A DNA stretch of 14,037 bases from Porphyromonadaceae bacterium UBA7332. GTDB lineage: Bacteria; Bacteroidota; Bacteroidia; Bacteroidales; UBA7332. The notes below the pieces were generated by a model, which was not told the DNA's origin, made no database searches, and saw nothing but the letters and a program-made list of their open reading frames with translations. The position numbers and the translations under genes were made by a program. The DNA lies in assembly GCA_002471225.1 (NCBI GenBank), contig DKPO01000033.1:177848-191884 (forward strand), read 5' to 3'. Below are positions 1 to 8,682 of the stretch, in pieces (within the stretch, counting starts at the first letter, position 1; the number at the start of each line of letters is the position of its first letter).

Positions 1-66
1 CCCCTTTTATTTATCTTTCTATTATATGGTCTGCCTTTAAGAAGTTTGTGTTGTGTCTGCTTTTTT

Positions 67-86
67 TCAATTTGATAGCAAATTGA
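67..86. repeat. Short inverted repeat with 4-base loop
   Basis: A perfect 8-bp inverted repeat, TCAATTTG and CAAATTGA, surrounds the loop ATAG. A run of T precedes it on the + strand, but no T-run follows it on either strand, so it does not look like an intrinsic terminator. It lies about 200 bp upstream of the nitronate monooxygenase gene. Its role is unknown; it may be an operator or chance in AT-rich DNA. The rest of positions 1-240 shows no gene. Confidence 0.35.
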
Positions 87-241
87 GTAGTATGCTGTCA
101 AAATGTAAAAGTATTATTTAAGTTCCTAATATCCTGATTGACTGTTTAATAATGATTAAATTAGAGATATTTAGTGGTCTTAATTTAAAAATGTTGTTGT
201 ATTTTAACTCTCTGATTACTGAAAGATCTATTTAAATGGTT

Positions 242-249
242 TATTTTTG
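242..249 (+). promoter_or_regulatory. Putative -7 promoter element of the nitronate monooxygenase gene
   Basis: TATTTTTG matches the Bacteroidota -7 consensus TAnnTTTG exactly. No good -33 TTTG is visible at the usual spacing. Transcription would start near 256, leaving a leader of about 27 nt before the ATG at 283. This placement argues against a TTG start at 247, which would lie inside the promoter element. Confidence 0.45.
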
Positions 250-282
250 AACCGATTTAATTATTTTAATAATCAATTAAGG

Positions 283-1359
283 ATGAAAAAATTGAAATTT
301 GGTGAGCTAACTGCACGTGTACCTATCATCCAGGGTGGCATGGGCGTAGGCATCTCTCTATCGGGATTAGCCTCAGCAGTAGCAAATGAAGGAGGCGTAG
401 GCGTTATCTCAAGCGCAGGATTAGGTCTTCTATATAATAAGCTTTCTAACAACTATGCAGAAGCAAGTATTTTAGGTCTTAAAGAGGAATTAAGAAAAGC
501 GAGAGAAAAAGCAAAAGGTATTATCGGGGTAAACGTGATGGTAGCAATGACAAATTTTGCAGATATGGTTAAAACCAGTATTGCAGAAAAAGCTGATATT
601 ATTTTCTCGGGAGCAGGTCTGCCATTGGATCTGCCAAGTTTCCTGACTAAAGACAGTGTTACTAAATTAGTACCGATTGTTTCTTCGGCCAGAGCTGTAA
701 AGATTATCTGCGAGAAATGGAAATCTAACTATGACTATCTGCCTGATGCTGTTGTTGTAGAAGGTCCTAAAGCGGGAGGTCATTTAGGTTACAAAGAAAA
801 TCAGTTAAGCGATGAGAATTTTTCTCTTGAGCAGGTTTTACCGGAAGTTGTACGCGAAGTTCGCTTATTCGAAGAAAAGTACAATGTTGAGATTCCAGTA
901 ATTGCAGCCGGAGGAATTTATACAGGTGAAGATATCCATAGGATGATGGAACTCGGAGCCTCAGGTGTTCAATTAGGTACACGATTCGTGACTACGCATG
1001 AATGTGATGCCTCCGATGAGTTTAAGCATACTTATCTTAATGCGTCGGAAAAAGATATTGAAATTATCAAAAGTCCGGTAGGTATGCCGGGAAGAGCTAT
1101 TTTCAGTAACTTTATTAAAGATGTACGTGAAGGTAAGAAACAGCCGAAAAGTTGTCCGTATCACTGTATTAAAACCTGTGATATATCTAAAAGTCCGTAC
1201 TGTATTATGCTTGCTTTGTTTAATGCCTTTAAGGGCAATCTGAACAGAGGGTATGCTTTTGCAGGAGCTAATGCCCATCGTGCCGATAAGATTCTTTCTG
1301 TAAAGGAAACGATCTCTTCGCTGATGAATGAGTTTAAGTTACGTGTTGAGACAAAATAA
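283..1359 (+). CDS. Nitronate monooxygenase / 2-nitropropane dioxygenase family flavoprotein
   Basis: A 358-residue cytoplasmic TIM-barrel flavoprotein of the nitronate monooxygenase/NPD family, which binds FMN and oxidises nitronates or acts as an NAD(P)H:quinone reductase; the true substrate cannot be read here. Visible family marks are the N-terminal barrel strand IIQGGMGVG (15-23), AGGHLG (164-169) with the likely catalytic His167, and the phosphate-binding segment AAGGIYTGEDI (208-218) through GVQLGTRF (228-235). The ATG at 283 is preferred: an in-frame TTG at 247 adds 12 residues rich in Asn and Phe before the conserved start, and overlaps a promoter element. An unusual Cys cluster, C291, C295, C299 and C307, lies in the C-terminal part (see findings). 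It is monocistronic, with a terminator shortly after its stop. FabK-like enoyl-ACP reductase is a related alternative. Confidence 0.88.
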   Translation: MKKLKFGELTARVPIIQGGMGVGISLSGLASAVANEGGVGVISSAGLGLLYNKLSNNYAEASILGLKEELRKAREKAKGIIGVNVMVAMTNFADMVKTSIAEKADIIFSGAGLPLDLPSFLTKDSVTKLVPIVSSARAVKIICEKWKSNYDYLPDAVVVEGPKAGGHLGYKENQLSDENFSLEQVLPEVVREVRLFEEKYNVEIPVIAAGGIYTGEDIHRMMELGASGVQLGTRFVTTHECDASDEFKHTYLNASEKDIEIIKSPVGMPGRAIFSNFIKDVREGKKQPKSCPYHCIKTCDISKSPYCIMLALFNAFKGNLNRGYAFAGANAHRADKILSVKETISSLMNEFKLRVETK

Positions 1360-1387
1360 GTTGATAGCGTATCCGATTTGATAAATA

Positions 1388-1434
1388 AAGCGGAGTTATC
1401 CTACAGTTTAACTGTAATGGATAATTCCGCTTTT
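1388..1434. terminator. Bidirectional terminator between convergent genes
   Basis: A long dyad: AAGCGGA-g-TTATCC on the left pairs with GGATAA-t-TCCGCTT on the right, around an inner perfect dyad TACAGTT-T-AACTGTA. The right arm runs into TTTTATTATTTATT on the + strand, and the left arm is flanked by A-rich DNA that reads as T-rich on the minus strand. It lies between the stop of the monooxygenase gene (1359) and the stop of murB (1448), so it can end transcription from both sides. Confidence 0.8.
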
Positions 1435-1447
1435 ATTATTTATTCTA

Positions 1448-2455
1448 TTAAATATAAATAACTTCGGGATGAATATCAATGTCGAATTTGTTTTTAACAT
1501 CTCTGGCAACGGTTATAGCCAGTTCGATAATCTCCTTTGCCGTAGCATTTCCTTTGTTAATAATAACCAAAGCCTGTTTATCGTGTATGGCTGCGTTACC
1601 TAAAGATTTACCCTTCCATCCACATTGTTCTATTAGCCATCCTGCTGGTACTTTTACTGTAAATTCATCTACAAAATAGGATGGAATATTCGGATAAGTA
1701 CTTTTTAAGGCATCAAACCTACTTTTCTCTACGAATGGATTCATAAAATAGCTTCCTGCATTACCCAGTTTGTTTGTATCGGGCAGTTTACTTTCACGAA
1801 CCTCTATAATAGCCCGGCGTACGCTATTCAGATTAATCTCTTCGTCTTTTAACAACTCTTGCAGATTACCATAAGAGAGCGTATAACTTTCTTGCTTATT
1901 TAAACGGAACGTTACTCCGGTAACAATGTATTTATTTTTCCAGTCAGTCTTAAATTTGCTTTGTCTGTAACCATAAGCACAATCTATCTGATCAAAAGTA
2001 TACTTTTTCCCATCTTCCAGAGCAATGCAATGAACCTGATAAATTATATCCTTCGCTTCAATACCGTACGCTCCTATATTTTGTATAGCGGACGAGCCGA
2101 CCTCTCCGGGTATCAGTGAAAGATTCTCTGCCCCATAATATGAATGCTCTGCACAATAGGCCACGAAGTCATCCCAAATAAGCCCTGACTGAGCATACAG
2201 ATAAATGTATTGATCGTCTTCGTGTATCAGGCTAATATCCTTCATATTGGAATGGAGAATGACTCCTTCATAATCTTTCGTGAATAAAAGATTACTTCCT
2301 CCGCCGATATGGAATTTCGGTAATTCCGAAAAGCGCTTATCGGCTAAAATTGAAGCCAGCTCTGTTTCGTTGTCATATTCTGCGAAATAACGTGTCTGGG
2401 CCTCTATATGGAATGTATTATAGCTCAGTAATGAGAAATTTTCTTCTATGCGCAT
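1448..2455 (-). CDS. murB: UDP-N-acetylenolpyruvoylglucosamine reductase MurB
   Basis: A 335-residue cytoplasmic FAD enzyme that reduces UDP-GlcNAc-enolpyruvate to UDP-MurNAc with NADPH, the second committed step of peptidoglycan precursor synthesis. The FAD-binding segment GGGSNLL is at 51-57, followed by IPGEVGSSAIQNIGAYG at 115-131. Catalytic residues by family homology are Arg164 in YGYRQSKF, Ser235 in GNAGSYFMNP, and Glu331 in HPEV near the C-terminus. The YGYRQSxF loop and the length mark it as type I (Escherichia coli-like) MurB. It starts 30 bp after the stop of the glycosyltransferase gene on the same strand, so the two are probably cotranscribed. The sequence is complete and has no missing motif. 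Confidence 0.97.
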   Translation of the reverse strand: MRIEENFSLLSYNTFHIEAQTRYFAEYDNETELASILADKRFSELPKFHIGGGSNLLFTKDYEGVILHSNMKDISLIHEDDQYIYLYAQSGLIWDDFVAYCAEHSYYGAENLSLIPGEVGSSAIQNIGAYGIEAKDIIYQVHCIALEDGKKYTFDQIDCAYGYRQSKFKTDWKNKYIVTGVTFRLNKQESYTLSYGNLQELLKDEEINLNSVRRAIIEVRESKLPDTNKLGNAGSYFMNPFVEKSRFDALKSTYPNIPSYFVDEFTVKVPAGWLIEQCGWKGKSLGNAAIHDKQALVIINKGNATAKEIIELAITVARDVKNKFDIDIHPEVIYI

Positions 2456-2485
2456 GACTATTTAGATTTTATTGCAAAAATAGAT

Positions 2486-3397
2486 TTATTTATTTGATAT
2501 CGGGAGTGCCTGCACAGCTTTCTGCCGTTTCAGACATTGATTTCCCAAATAAGATAATTTGTAGATATCCATAAGGCATATATACGAGGGGAACGCTTTC
2601 ATACCAGTTTCCAATATACGCTTAATCCACGGATAGATGATTCCCGAACTATAAAGAAGCCATGAATACCTGAAAGCAAATTGTGTTAGCCTTACATTCC
2701 TGTGTAACTTCTGTTCTATTTCCGGATTATCTTGGAATAAATTATCAATTGCGTTCCGAGTCTTATCTAAAAAAGAATCGTTATTGTCAACTCCACGATG
2801 AATCGTCGGATTATCTGTAAATAGAATAGCTATACCAGCTTCTCTTAATTCAATCCCGAACAATGTATCTTCATGTCCGTATCCTTTTATATCTGCATTG
2901 AATTTGACTGTTTTAAACACCTGTTTATGTATGAAAAAATTCCCGCTTATAAAACTACTTTCTGAGAGGGAAGAAGCTGTTTTAAATGTTTCCCGCTTTT
3001 TGCCATAATGAAAGTGAAGTCCTGTGTCATTGTTTAAATCACTATCAATATAGATTCTTCCACCACATATAACTCTGTTTTCCCTGAGTTTTGAATATTT
3101 TGCTAAGAATTGCTGATTGGGTATTTGCATATCACAATCCAGAAATAACAGATAGTCATAGGAGGAGGCTTCAATCAAAGCATTTCTTATTTCTGATCGC
3201 CCCTGATTTATCTTTACTTCAATCCATTGAACCTTGTCCAGTAACTGTACTTTTTTATTCTCTTCTATATAGAGAGAAGAAGCATCATCCATGCAAATGA
3301 TTTCAAAATTTACCGATAAGGAGACCGCTTGCCTGTGTAACTCTTTTACTAAGGCTGTTATATTTCGGTTGTAAACAGGTATCAGAATAGATAACAT
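2486..3397 (-). CDS. Family 2 glycosyltransferase (GT-A fold)
   Basis: A 303-residue glycosyltransferase of family GT2. The N-terminal strand MLSILIPVYNR begins a GT-A nucleotide-sugar-binding fold. Asp37-Asp38 (MDDAS) lies in the nucleotide-binding region, and FLDCDMQIP carries the DxD metal-binding motif at Asp87-Asp89. GYGHED (172-177) resembles the GWGxED acceptor/catalytic segment of galactosyltransferase-like GT2 enzymes. The last ~60 residues contain a hydrophobic, aromatic stretch (about 239-262) that could touch the membrane, but I see no clear transmembrane helix or signal peptide. Sugar donor and acceptor are not readable. It lies upstream of murB on the same strand and divergent from sbcD, with 120 bp between the two start codons and no convincing promoter motif there. 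A role in envelope polysaccharide or glycolipid is inferred only from family and position. Confidence 0.9.
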   Translation of the reverse strand: MLSILIPVYNRNITALVKELHRQAVSLSVNFEIICMDDASSLYIEENKKVQLLDKVQWIEVKINQGRSEIRNALIEASSYDYLLFLDCDMQIPNQQFLAKYSKLRENRVICGGRIYIDSDLNNDTGLHFHYGKKRETFKTASSLSESSFISGNFFIHKQVFKTVKFNADIKGYGHEDTLFGIELREAGIAILFTDNPTIHRGVDNNDSFLDKTRNAIDNLFQDNPEIEQKLHRNVRLTQFAFRYSWLLYSSGIIYPWIKRILETGMKAFPSYICLMDIYKLSYLGNQCLKRQKAVQALPISNK

Positions 3398-3517
3398 ACA
3401 TTTTTTCTTTACGGATATAAAACTAAAATGCTAAGTTATTAATTCTCTCCGACATATTTAGTAGATTCGCATATTGTTTATAGCATTTCATACTACAAAC
3501 ATTAAAAAGAAAGATTT

Positions 3518-4777
3518 ATGCGAATCATACATACATCCGACTGGCATATCGGACAAACTTTTTATTCTTATGACCGTACGGAAGAGCACAAGGCTTTTTT
3601 GGAATGGCTTCGTGGTCAGCTTGCTGAAGAAGCGGTTGATGTTCTGCTCATTTCGGGAGATATCTTTGATACTCCGAACCCGTCGGCTGCTTCTCAGGGA
3701 TTATTCTATGAGTTTTTACTACAATCCGTAACGGCCAATCCTCATTTGCAGATTGTAGCAGTTGCCGGCAATCATGATTCGGGAGCACGTATGGAAGCTC
3801 CCGCACCTTTTTTCGAACACTTTCGTATTCATGTCCGAGGTCTTGTTCATCGTACAGCCGAGCACATAGACTATCGCTCTCTGGTTGTTCCGCTTTATGA
3901 AAAGGACAATGAATCTCCTGCAGCGTATTGCCTGACGGTTCCGTATCTCAGACAAAGTGACCTTCCTGTTGCTGAAGAAGGTGAAACCAATCGGGTAGCA
4001 CTCTTTTATCGCTATGCTTTTGATACAGCTAGAGAATTGTGCGGTGAAAAGCCATTGATTGCTATGGGACATCTGCAAGCTGTTGGTTCCGAGCTGACAG
4101 AAGATGATCAGTCTGAACGCGCTATTATAGGAGGCCTTGAGTGTGTCAATCCGCAAATGTTTGATGAAGCGCTTTATACTGCTTTAGGACACATTCATAA
4201 GGCTCAGCGTGTATCGGGTCGTGAACAGGTTCGCTATGCAGGTGCTCCTCTTCCTATGTCCTTTGCAGAATTGAATTACAAGCAGGGGGTGCAGTTAATC
4301 GAACTTCGGAATCGGGAAATTGTTTCGCTTGATCGTTTATATTTTGATACACCGGTAAAACTGTTATCAATTCCGACAAAGCCTCTGGATAAAGTTTCTG
4401 TTATCGAAGAACTGAAACTCTTACCTGACAGAGATGCATCGACAGACAATCCTTCTCTTTGGCCTTATCTCGAAGTTAAAATCAAGCTGAATGCACCTGA
4501 GCCTAATCTGCGTTTCGAAATTCAGCAAGCAATAGAGTCCAAAGCGGTACGGTTTGCACGGATCAATACTTTCTCTGACCGTGTAGATAAATCGACGACT
4601 TCAGCACTTGTTTCACTGGACGAATTCAGAAAGCTTTCTCCTGAAGATATGGCTCAACGTGTTTGGCGGGAGAAATATGATGAAGAAGGCATGCCTGAGA
4701 ATTTACGACATCTTTTCGGAGAAGTTTGTACCGAACTTAATATTTCATTAGTAAAAACAGAAGATCATGAAAATTGA
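3518..4777 (+). CDS. sbcD: DNA double-strand-end nuclease SbcD (Mre11-like)
   Basis: A 419-residue metallophosphoesterase, the nuclease subunit of SbcCD, which opens hairpins and trims blocked or double-strand DNA ends using Mn2+ and ATP hydrolysis by SbcC. All metal-binding motifs are visible: SDWHIG (Asp8, His10), SGDIFDT (Asp48), GNHDS (Asn85, His86, Asp87), MGHLQ (His185) and GHIH (His225, His227). The C-terminal ~150 residues form the capping and SbcC-binding region. The length is close to the usual ~400 residues. The ATG at 3518 begins directly at the conserved MRIIHTSDWH. Its last 11 bp overlap the start of sbcC, which implies translational coupling. Confidence 0.96.
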   Translation: MRIIHTSDWHIGQTFYSYDRTEEHKAFLEWLRGQLAEEAVDVLLISGDIFDTPNPSAASQGLFYEFLLQSVTANPHLQIVAVAGNHDSGARMEAPAPFFEHFRIHVRGLVHRTAEHIDYRSLVVPLYEKDNESPAAYCLTVPYLRQSDLPVAEEGETNRVALFYRYAFDTARELCGEKPLIAMGHLQAVGSELTEDDQSERAIIGGLECVNPQMFDEALYTALGHIHKAQRVSGREQVRYAGAPLPMSFAELNYKQGVQLIELRNREIVSLDRLYFDTPVKLLSIPTKPLDKVSVIEELKLLPDRDASTDNPSLWPYLEVKIKLNAPEPNLRFEIQQAIESKAVRFARINTFSDRVDKSTTSALVSLDEFRKLSPEDMAQRVWREKYDEEGMPENLRHLFGEVCTELNISLVKTEDHEN

Positions 4778-7700
4778 AGCTGTAAGAGGATTAAATATTG
4801 CGTCTTTGGGTGGAGAGTTTTTTGTCGATTTTAATATGCCTGTATTAAGTAATGCAGGTCTTTTTGCTATAACCGGGCCTACAGGATCCGGCAAATCCAC
4901 CTTACTGGATGTTATCTGTCTTGCTTTATACGGAGCAACACCTCGATTGAAATATGCTCAGAGTCGTAAACAAGTGGATCTGGAAGAACTTACACCCCAG
5001 GATCCGCGTAATCTATTACGTAAAGGTTGCGGTGAAGGTTATGCTGAAGTTGATTTTACTGGTGTAGATCAGCAGATTTATCGGGCTCGCTTTTATTGTT
5101 ATCGGGCTCGTAAGAATCCGAAAGGTCGTTTCCAGTCTGTAGAGCGTACTTTGTATAATCTGACGCGGGGTGGCGAACAAATCTCTTTAAGTAAAAATGA
5201 GCTTCAGGATAAGCTTGATGCTTTGATTGGATTAAACTTCGATCAGTTTACACGTGCCGTGCTTTTGGCTCAGAATGATTTTGCTACTTTTCTGAAAGCC
5301 GATGATGCAGAAAAGGCTGAATTGTTGGAGAAACTGACGGGGTCAGAAATATATGCACAAATATCTGCTTTAATATATCGTAAGACTTCCGAATCAATTC
5401 AGCGCTATAAGGAACTTGAAAGTCAGGTTGCCGCTTATCCCGTACTCAATGAGGAAGAACTGGCTGTAGAATGGGAGAAGGAAAAACAATTACGGGAGAC
5501 AATTGATCAACTGAATCAACAAATGCAACGTTTACGTGATGCGCAGCGCTGGCTTGAAACCTATACTCAGCTTCAAAGCGAGGCAGAACGTCAGAAAGAA
5601 GAAGAGACCCGGATTATAAAGCAATTGGATGAAAATAAAGACAGACAATTACAACTGGATCGGATAGATGCTACACAACCTGTCAAATCTTCCTGGCTTA
5701 AAATGACAACGCTTCAGGAAAATCAACTCAAACTTGAACAGGAAGGACGGGAGAAGTCTCTGTCGCTACACTTGCTTTCAGAGCAGTTTCAAAATAATGG
5801 ATCTTTACTCACTCAGACAGAAAAGGAGCGAAACCATTTGCGTGAACTTAACGATAAGTTACAGCCTAAACTTAAGGAAGCTCGTCGACTCGATAACGAA
5901 ATACGTTTCGTGCGTAATGAATATATCCAAAATGAATCTTTGATTAAAGAGCGGGGGCAACGCATTTCTGAAATTCGTGAGCAATATTCAAAGCTCGGGA
6001 AAGAGATAGAAAGCCAATGCGTTGCTCTGTCGCAGGTCAATGATTGGATAAGTTATCATGCTCACGTAGAAAAGATCGTACCTGCTGTTCCAGCCCTGCT
6101 TATACAACTGGAGGCATACACGAAAGGAAAGGAGGAGATTGATCCCGTTCGTGATGCTGTTGAGAGGCTACGTAAAGAAGCATTCCGACTGGAAAATTCA
6201 TCTGTGACTCAAAAACAGAAACTGGATCATCTGCTTACGCAAAATGATGCTTTGCGCAAAGAAATAGAAGTGAAACAGACTGTTCTTGAACAAATCAATC
6301 CGCAGTCCTTACGCACACAATCAGAAGAACTGAATACAAGGATTCGTGTACAGAGTGATTGGTTTACGTATATGTCTCAGGAGCGGGAACATACAGGGAA
6401 TCTCCTTAATGTAACGTCTGCTTTGGATCAAACGTCTCGGGAGAGAGCGTTAGCTCAGAGACAGCAGGACTCACTCAGACTTCAGCAAAAGGATATTGAA
6501 ATACGTCTCGAAGAGGCCGAAGCAGCTCATCGCCTGTCTCTTTCAATGGCCAATCTTTCTGCTGAGTCTCTACGGTCTGAACTGGTGAAAGATCAGCCAT
6601 GTCCTGTTTGCGGGGCCTTAGAACATCCTTTTTCGGATCATGCGACTGTTATTCGTATCGTTAATGAGCTCGAAACGCGTTATAACGAAATACATTCTCT
6701 GACTCAGACAGTCCGTGAGCAACTTACGGCTCAGACGTCTGTTTTGTCTTCATTGGATCAGTCACTTGCAAAACTGACCACTGAAAAAGATTTTCTTGTA
6801 AAACAGTCACGGGAGAGTAATCAGAAAATTAAGCAACTATGCGAAGAATATCCGTATCTGATAGAGCTGACTACAGATAATTACGATACCGTTCATGCCG
6901 AAACGATAGCACAACTCGAAACAAGACAAAAGAAGCTAGCTGATGTGGCACAGAAGGAGTCTGCGTTAAATCAGCTCCAGAAAGAACTCACGACCAAAGA
7001 AGAAGAGTTTCGTAATGAACAAAAACGTTACGAAGATCTTCGTAATCAAACCGAATCAGCTAAAAAGGAAGCCTCTGAAACAGCTATGCGTTATCAAACC
7101 CTGAAAGAAGCACTCAAAGAACGCTATTATCAGTTACAAAGTCAGTTGAGTGCTTATTTCGAAGATACTGAATGGAGTCAGTCTCCAGCTGCTTTCTCTC
7201 AAAAACTACAAGACTTATCCGCTCAATGGAATAAAAAGGTCACTCAGCGCGATGAACTGCTTAAGCAACAGGCCGATCTTGAAAGCAGACAGGCTTTATT
7301 GGCAAAAGAGCAAGAAGGATTCGAACGTGAAAATAAAGAACACATCCTACGACTTCAGGAGCTATCCCGACAGTTGGCTTTGCTTGAACAACAGCGTAGC
7401 GATTTTTTTGAAGGTAAGCCGGCTGATGAAGTGGAGAAGCAATCGGCCGATGCATTGCAAGCTGTTTCTGACTCTTATGATGCGCTCTTTGCCAAAAAAA
7501 TGGAACTGGATAAAACATGCGTAGCTCTCGAAGCAGAGATAAAAAGTAATAAGCAGCAAATAGAACAATCCATTCGGGAATCAGAGAAGTGGAAACAATC
7601 CATTCGGGACTGGCTGGATAGTTACTCACTTCATGTACAGGGAACTTCCCTTGTATGGGATGATCTTGAAACGATATTTGCTCTTTCTGATGAGGTGATC

Positions 7701-8489
7701 GCACTGGACCGGAATTTGCTCCGATCGCTTCGTGAAAAACAAATTGCTGTACAGACACGCTTGATTACTATACAGAAAAATATAGAAGATCATCAGATTC
7801 TGCCAGGCCAAATCGAAGGAGCTGATAGTCTTCGTTTGATCCGGGAAATAAAAGTAATAGAGGATGAGCAATCGGTACAGCAGCAAAAGATGCTGGAGAT
7901 TCAGCTTACTCTTAAAAATCATTCGGTCAATCTTTCTAAACGCGAACATATCGCCAGACAGATAGAAGAGTTACGGCGCATTGCAGATGAATGGTCGCAA
8001 CTTAACGAAGTGTTCGGAGCCCAGGATGGCGGTAAGTTTCGTAAGATAGCGATGAGCTATACACTTGATCTCCTTCTATCGCATGCCAATCATTATTTGC
8101 AGTTAATCAATGATCGCTATCAGTTAATCCGTTCAACGGATATGCTGCAACTGAATGTGGTAGATACTTATATGGCAGATGAAGTCCGTAATGTTGCATC
8201 ACTATCCGGAGGAGAAACATTTATTGTATCCCTGGCACTCGCTTTAGGCTTGTCATCCCTTGCCTCCAACCGCCTGCATATCGAGACACTTTTTATTGAC
8301 GAAGGCTTTGGTTCGCTTGATTCCGACACACTCCAGATGGCCATGTCCGCATTGGCAGCCCTCCAGGAAATGGGACGTAAGGTAGGAGTGATCTCCCATG
8401 TACCCGAAATGAATGAACAGATCTATCCGCAGATTCGTGTCAAACCTGTAAGTAATGGATTGAGCCACATAACAGTTGTTGAATATTAA
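4767..8489 (+). CDS. sbcC: DNA repair ATPase SbcC (Rad50-like)
   Basis: A 1240-residue SMC-like ATPase, partner of SbcD in the SbcCD complex. The N-terminal half-ATPase has Walker A GPTGSGKST at 37-45 and the Q-loop Gln169 in LLAQNDF. Two long Gln/Glu/Lys-rich coiled-coil arms follow, separated by the zinc hook CPVC at 612-615, almost exactly mid-protein. The C-terminal half has the ABC signature SGGET at 1147-1151, Walker B ending in Asp1178-Glu1179 (LFIDE), the D-loop GSLD at 1182-1185 and the H-loop His1211. It is longer than the Escherichia coli protein (about 1050 residues), the extra length being coiled coil. Its ATG lies inside the end of sbcD. A 16-bp direct repeat occurs within the second arm. 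Confidence 0.96.
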   Translation: MKIEAVRGLNIASLGGEFFVDFNMPVLSNAGLFAITGPTGSGKSTLLDVICLALYGATPRLKYAQSRKQVDLEELTPQDPRNLLRKGCGEGYAEVDFTGVDQQIYRARFYCYRARKNPKGRFQSVERTLYNLTRGGEQISLSKNELQDKLDALIGLNFDQFTRAVLLAQNDFATFLKADDAEKAELLEKLTGSEIYAQISALIYRKTSESIQRYKELESQVAAYPVLNEEELAVEWEKEKQLRETIDQLNQQMQRLRDAQRWLETYTQLQSEAERQKEEETRIIKQLDENKDRQLQLDRIDATQPVKSSWLKMTTLQENQLKLEQEGREKSLSLHLLSEQFQNNGSLLTQTEKERNHLRELNDKLQPKLKEARRLDNEIRFVRNEYIQNESLIKERGQRISEIREQYSKLGKEIESQCVALSQVNDWISYHAHVEKIVPAVPALLIQLEAYTKGKEEIDPVRDAVERLRKEAFRLENSSVTQKQKLDHLLTQNDALRKEIEVKQTVLEQINPQSLRTQSEELNTRIRVQSDWFTYMSQEREHTGNLLNVTSALDQTSRERALAQRQQDSLRLQQKDIEIRLEEAEAAHRLSLSMANLSAESLRSELVKDQPCPVCGALEHPFSDHATVIRIVNELETRYNEIHSLTQTVREQLTAQTSVLSSLDQSLAKLTTEKDFLVKQSRESNQKIKQLCEEYPYLIELTTDNYDTVHAETIAQLETRQKKLADVAQKESALNQLQKELTTKEEEFRNEQKRYEDLRNQTESAKKEASETAMRYQTLKEALKERYYQLQSQLSAYFEDTEWSQSPAAFSQKLQDLSAQWNKKVTQRDELLKQQADLESRQALLAKEQEGFERENKEHILRLQELSRQLALLEQQRSDFFEGKPADEVEKQSADALQAVSDSYDALFAKKMELDKTCVALEAEIKSNKQQIEQSIRESEKWKQSIRDWLDSYSLHVQGTSLVWDDLETIFALSDEVIALDRNLLRSLREKQIAVQTRLITIQKNIEDHQILPGQIEGADSLRLIREIKVIEDEQSVQQQKMLEIQLTLKNHSVNLSKREHIARQIEELRRIADEWSQLNEVFGAQDGGKFRKIAMSYTLDLLLSHANHYLQLINDRYQLIRSTDMLQLNVVDTYMADEVRNVASLSGGETFIVSLALALGLSSLASNRLHIETLFIDEGFGSLDSDTLQMAMSALAALQEMGRKVGVISHVPEMNEQIYPQIRVKPVSNGLSHITVVEY
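7564..7609 (+). repeat. In-frame 16-bp direct repeat in the SbcC coiled coil
   Basis: AACAATCCATTCGGGA occurs at 7564-7579 and again at 7594-7609, exactly 30 bp (10 codons) apart. Both copies encode Q-S-I-R in the same frame within the second coiled-coil arm of SbcC. The identity at nucleotide level, including synonymous positions, suggests a recent local duplication or gene conversion rather than protein-level convergence. Confidence 0.8.
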
Positions 8490-8497
8490 TCCTCACT

Positions 8498-8542
8498 CAG
8501 ATCTGACTTTTACGACCGAACGGGTTTAAAAAGTCAGATCTG
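8498..8542. terminator. Perfect 14-bp dyad after sbcC, possible terminator
   Basis: CAGATCTGACTTTT (8498-8511) is perfectly complementary to AAAAGTCAGATCTG (8529-8542), with a 17-base loop holding a small CCG/CGG inner pair. It starts 8 bp after the sbcC stop codon. The 3' side lacks a clean T-run (TCATTTGTG follows), so it may be a weak terminator, an mRNA 3'-end stabilising hairpin, or a protein-binding site. Confidence 0.6.
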
Positions 8543-8622
8543 TCATTTGTGAACGTTTATAAAAACACAGCATCAATCAGATAAAACAGTCAAACGATAC
8601 CCGATACCCCAAAAAATATACT

Positions 8623-8630
8623 TATATTTG
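8623..8630 (+). promoter_or_regulatory. -7 promoter element of guaA
   Basis: TATATTTG matches the Bacteroidota -7 consensus TAnnTTTG. Transcription would begin around 8637, giving a leader of about 46 nt before the guaA ATG. No clear TTTG is seen at the -33 position. The leader is too short for a purine riboswitch. Confidence 0.65.
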
Positions 8631-8682
8631 CAGGCAATTAATTAGCTAATGTATTTATCCAAATAACAAGTACAGCTCTTTT

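Noticed and set aside
247..282. In-frame TTG start extending the nitronate monooxygenase by 12 residues
   Set aside because: The extension is low-complexity, precedes the conserved family start, and lies on the TATTTTTG promoter element; the ATG at 283 is better.
3719..4156. 145-codon minus-strand ORF inside sbcD
   Set aside because: It is antisense to the conserved metallophosphoesterase domain of SbcD; the coding signal is clearly on the + strand.
7261..7758. 165-codon minus-strand ORF inside sbcC
   Set aside because: It lies wholly antisense to the Gln/Lys/Glu-rich coiled-coil of sbcC, where stop-free antisense frames are common, and its product resembles nothing known.
8631..8682. Purine riboswitch upstream of guaA
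   Set aside because: The predicted leader is only about 46 nt and shows no three-way junction or paired stems of a purine aptamer.
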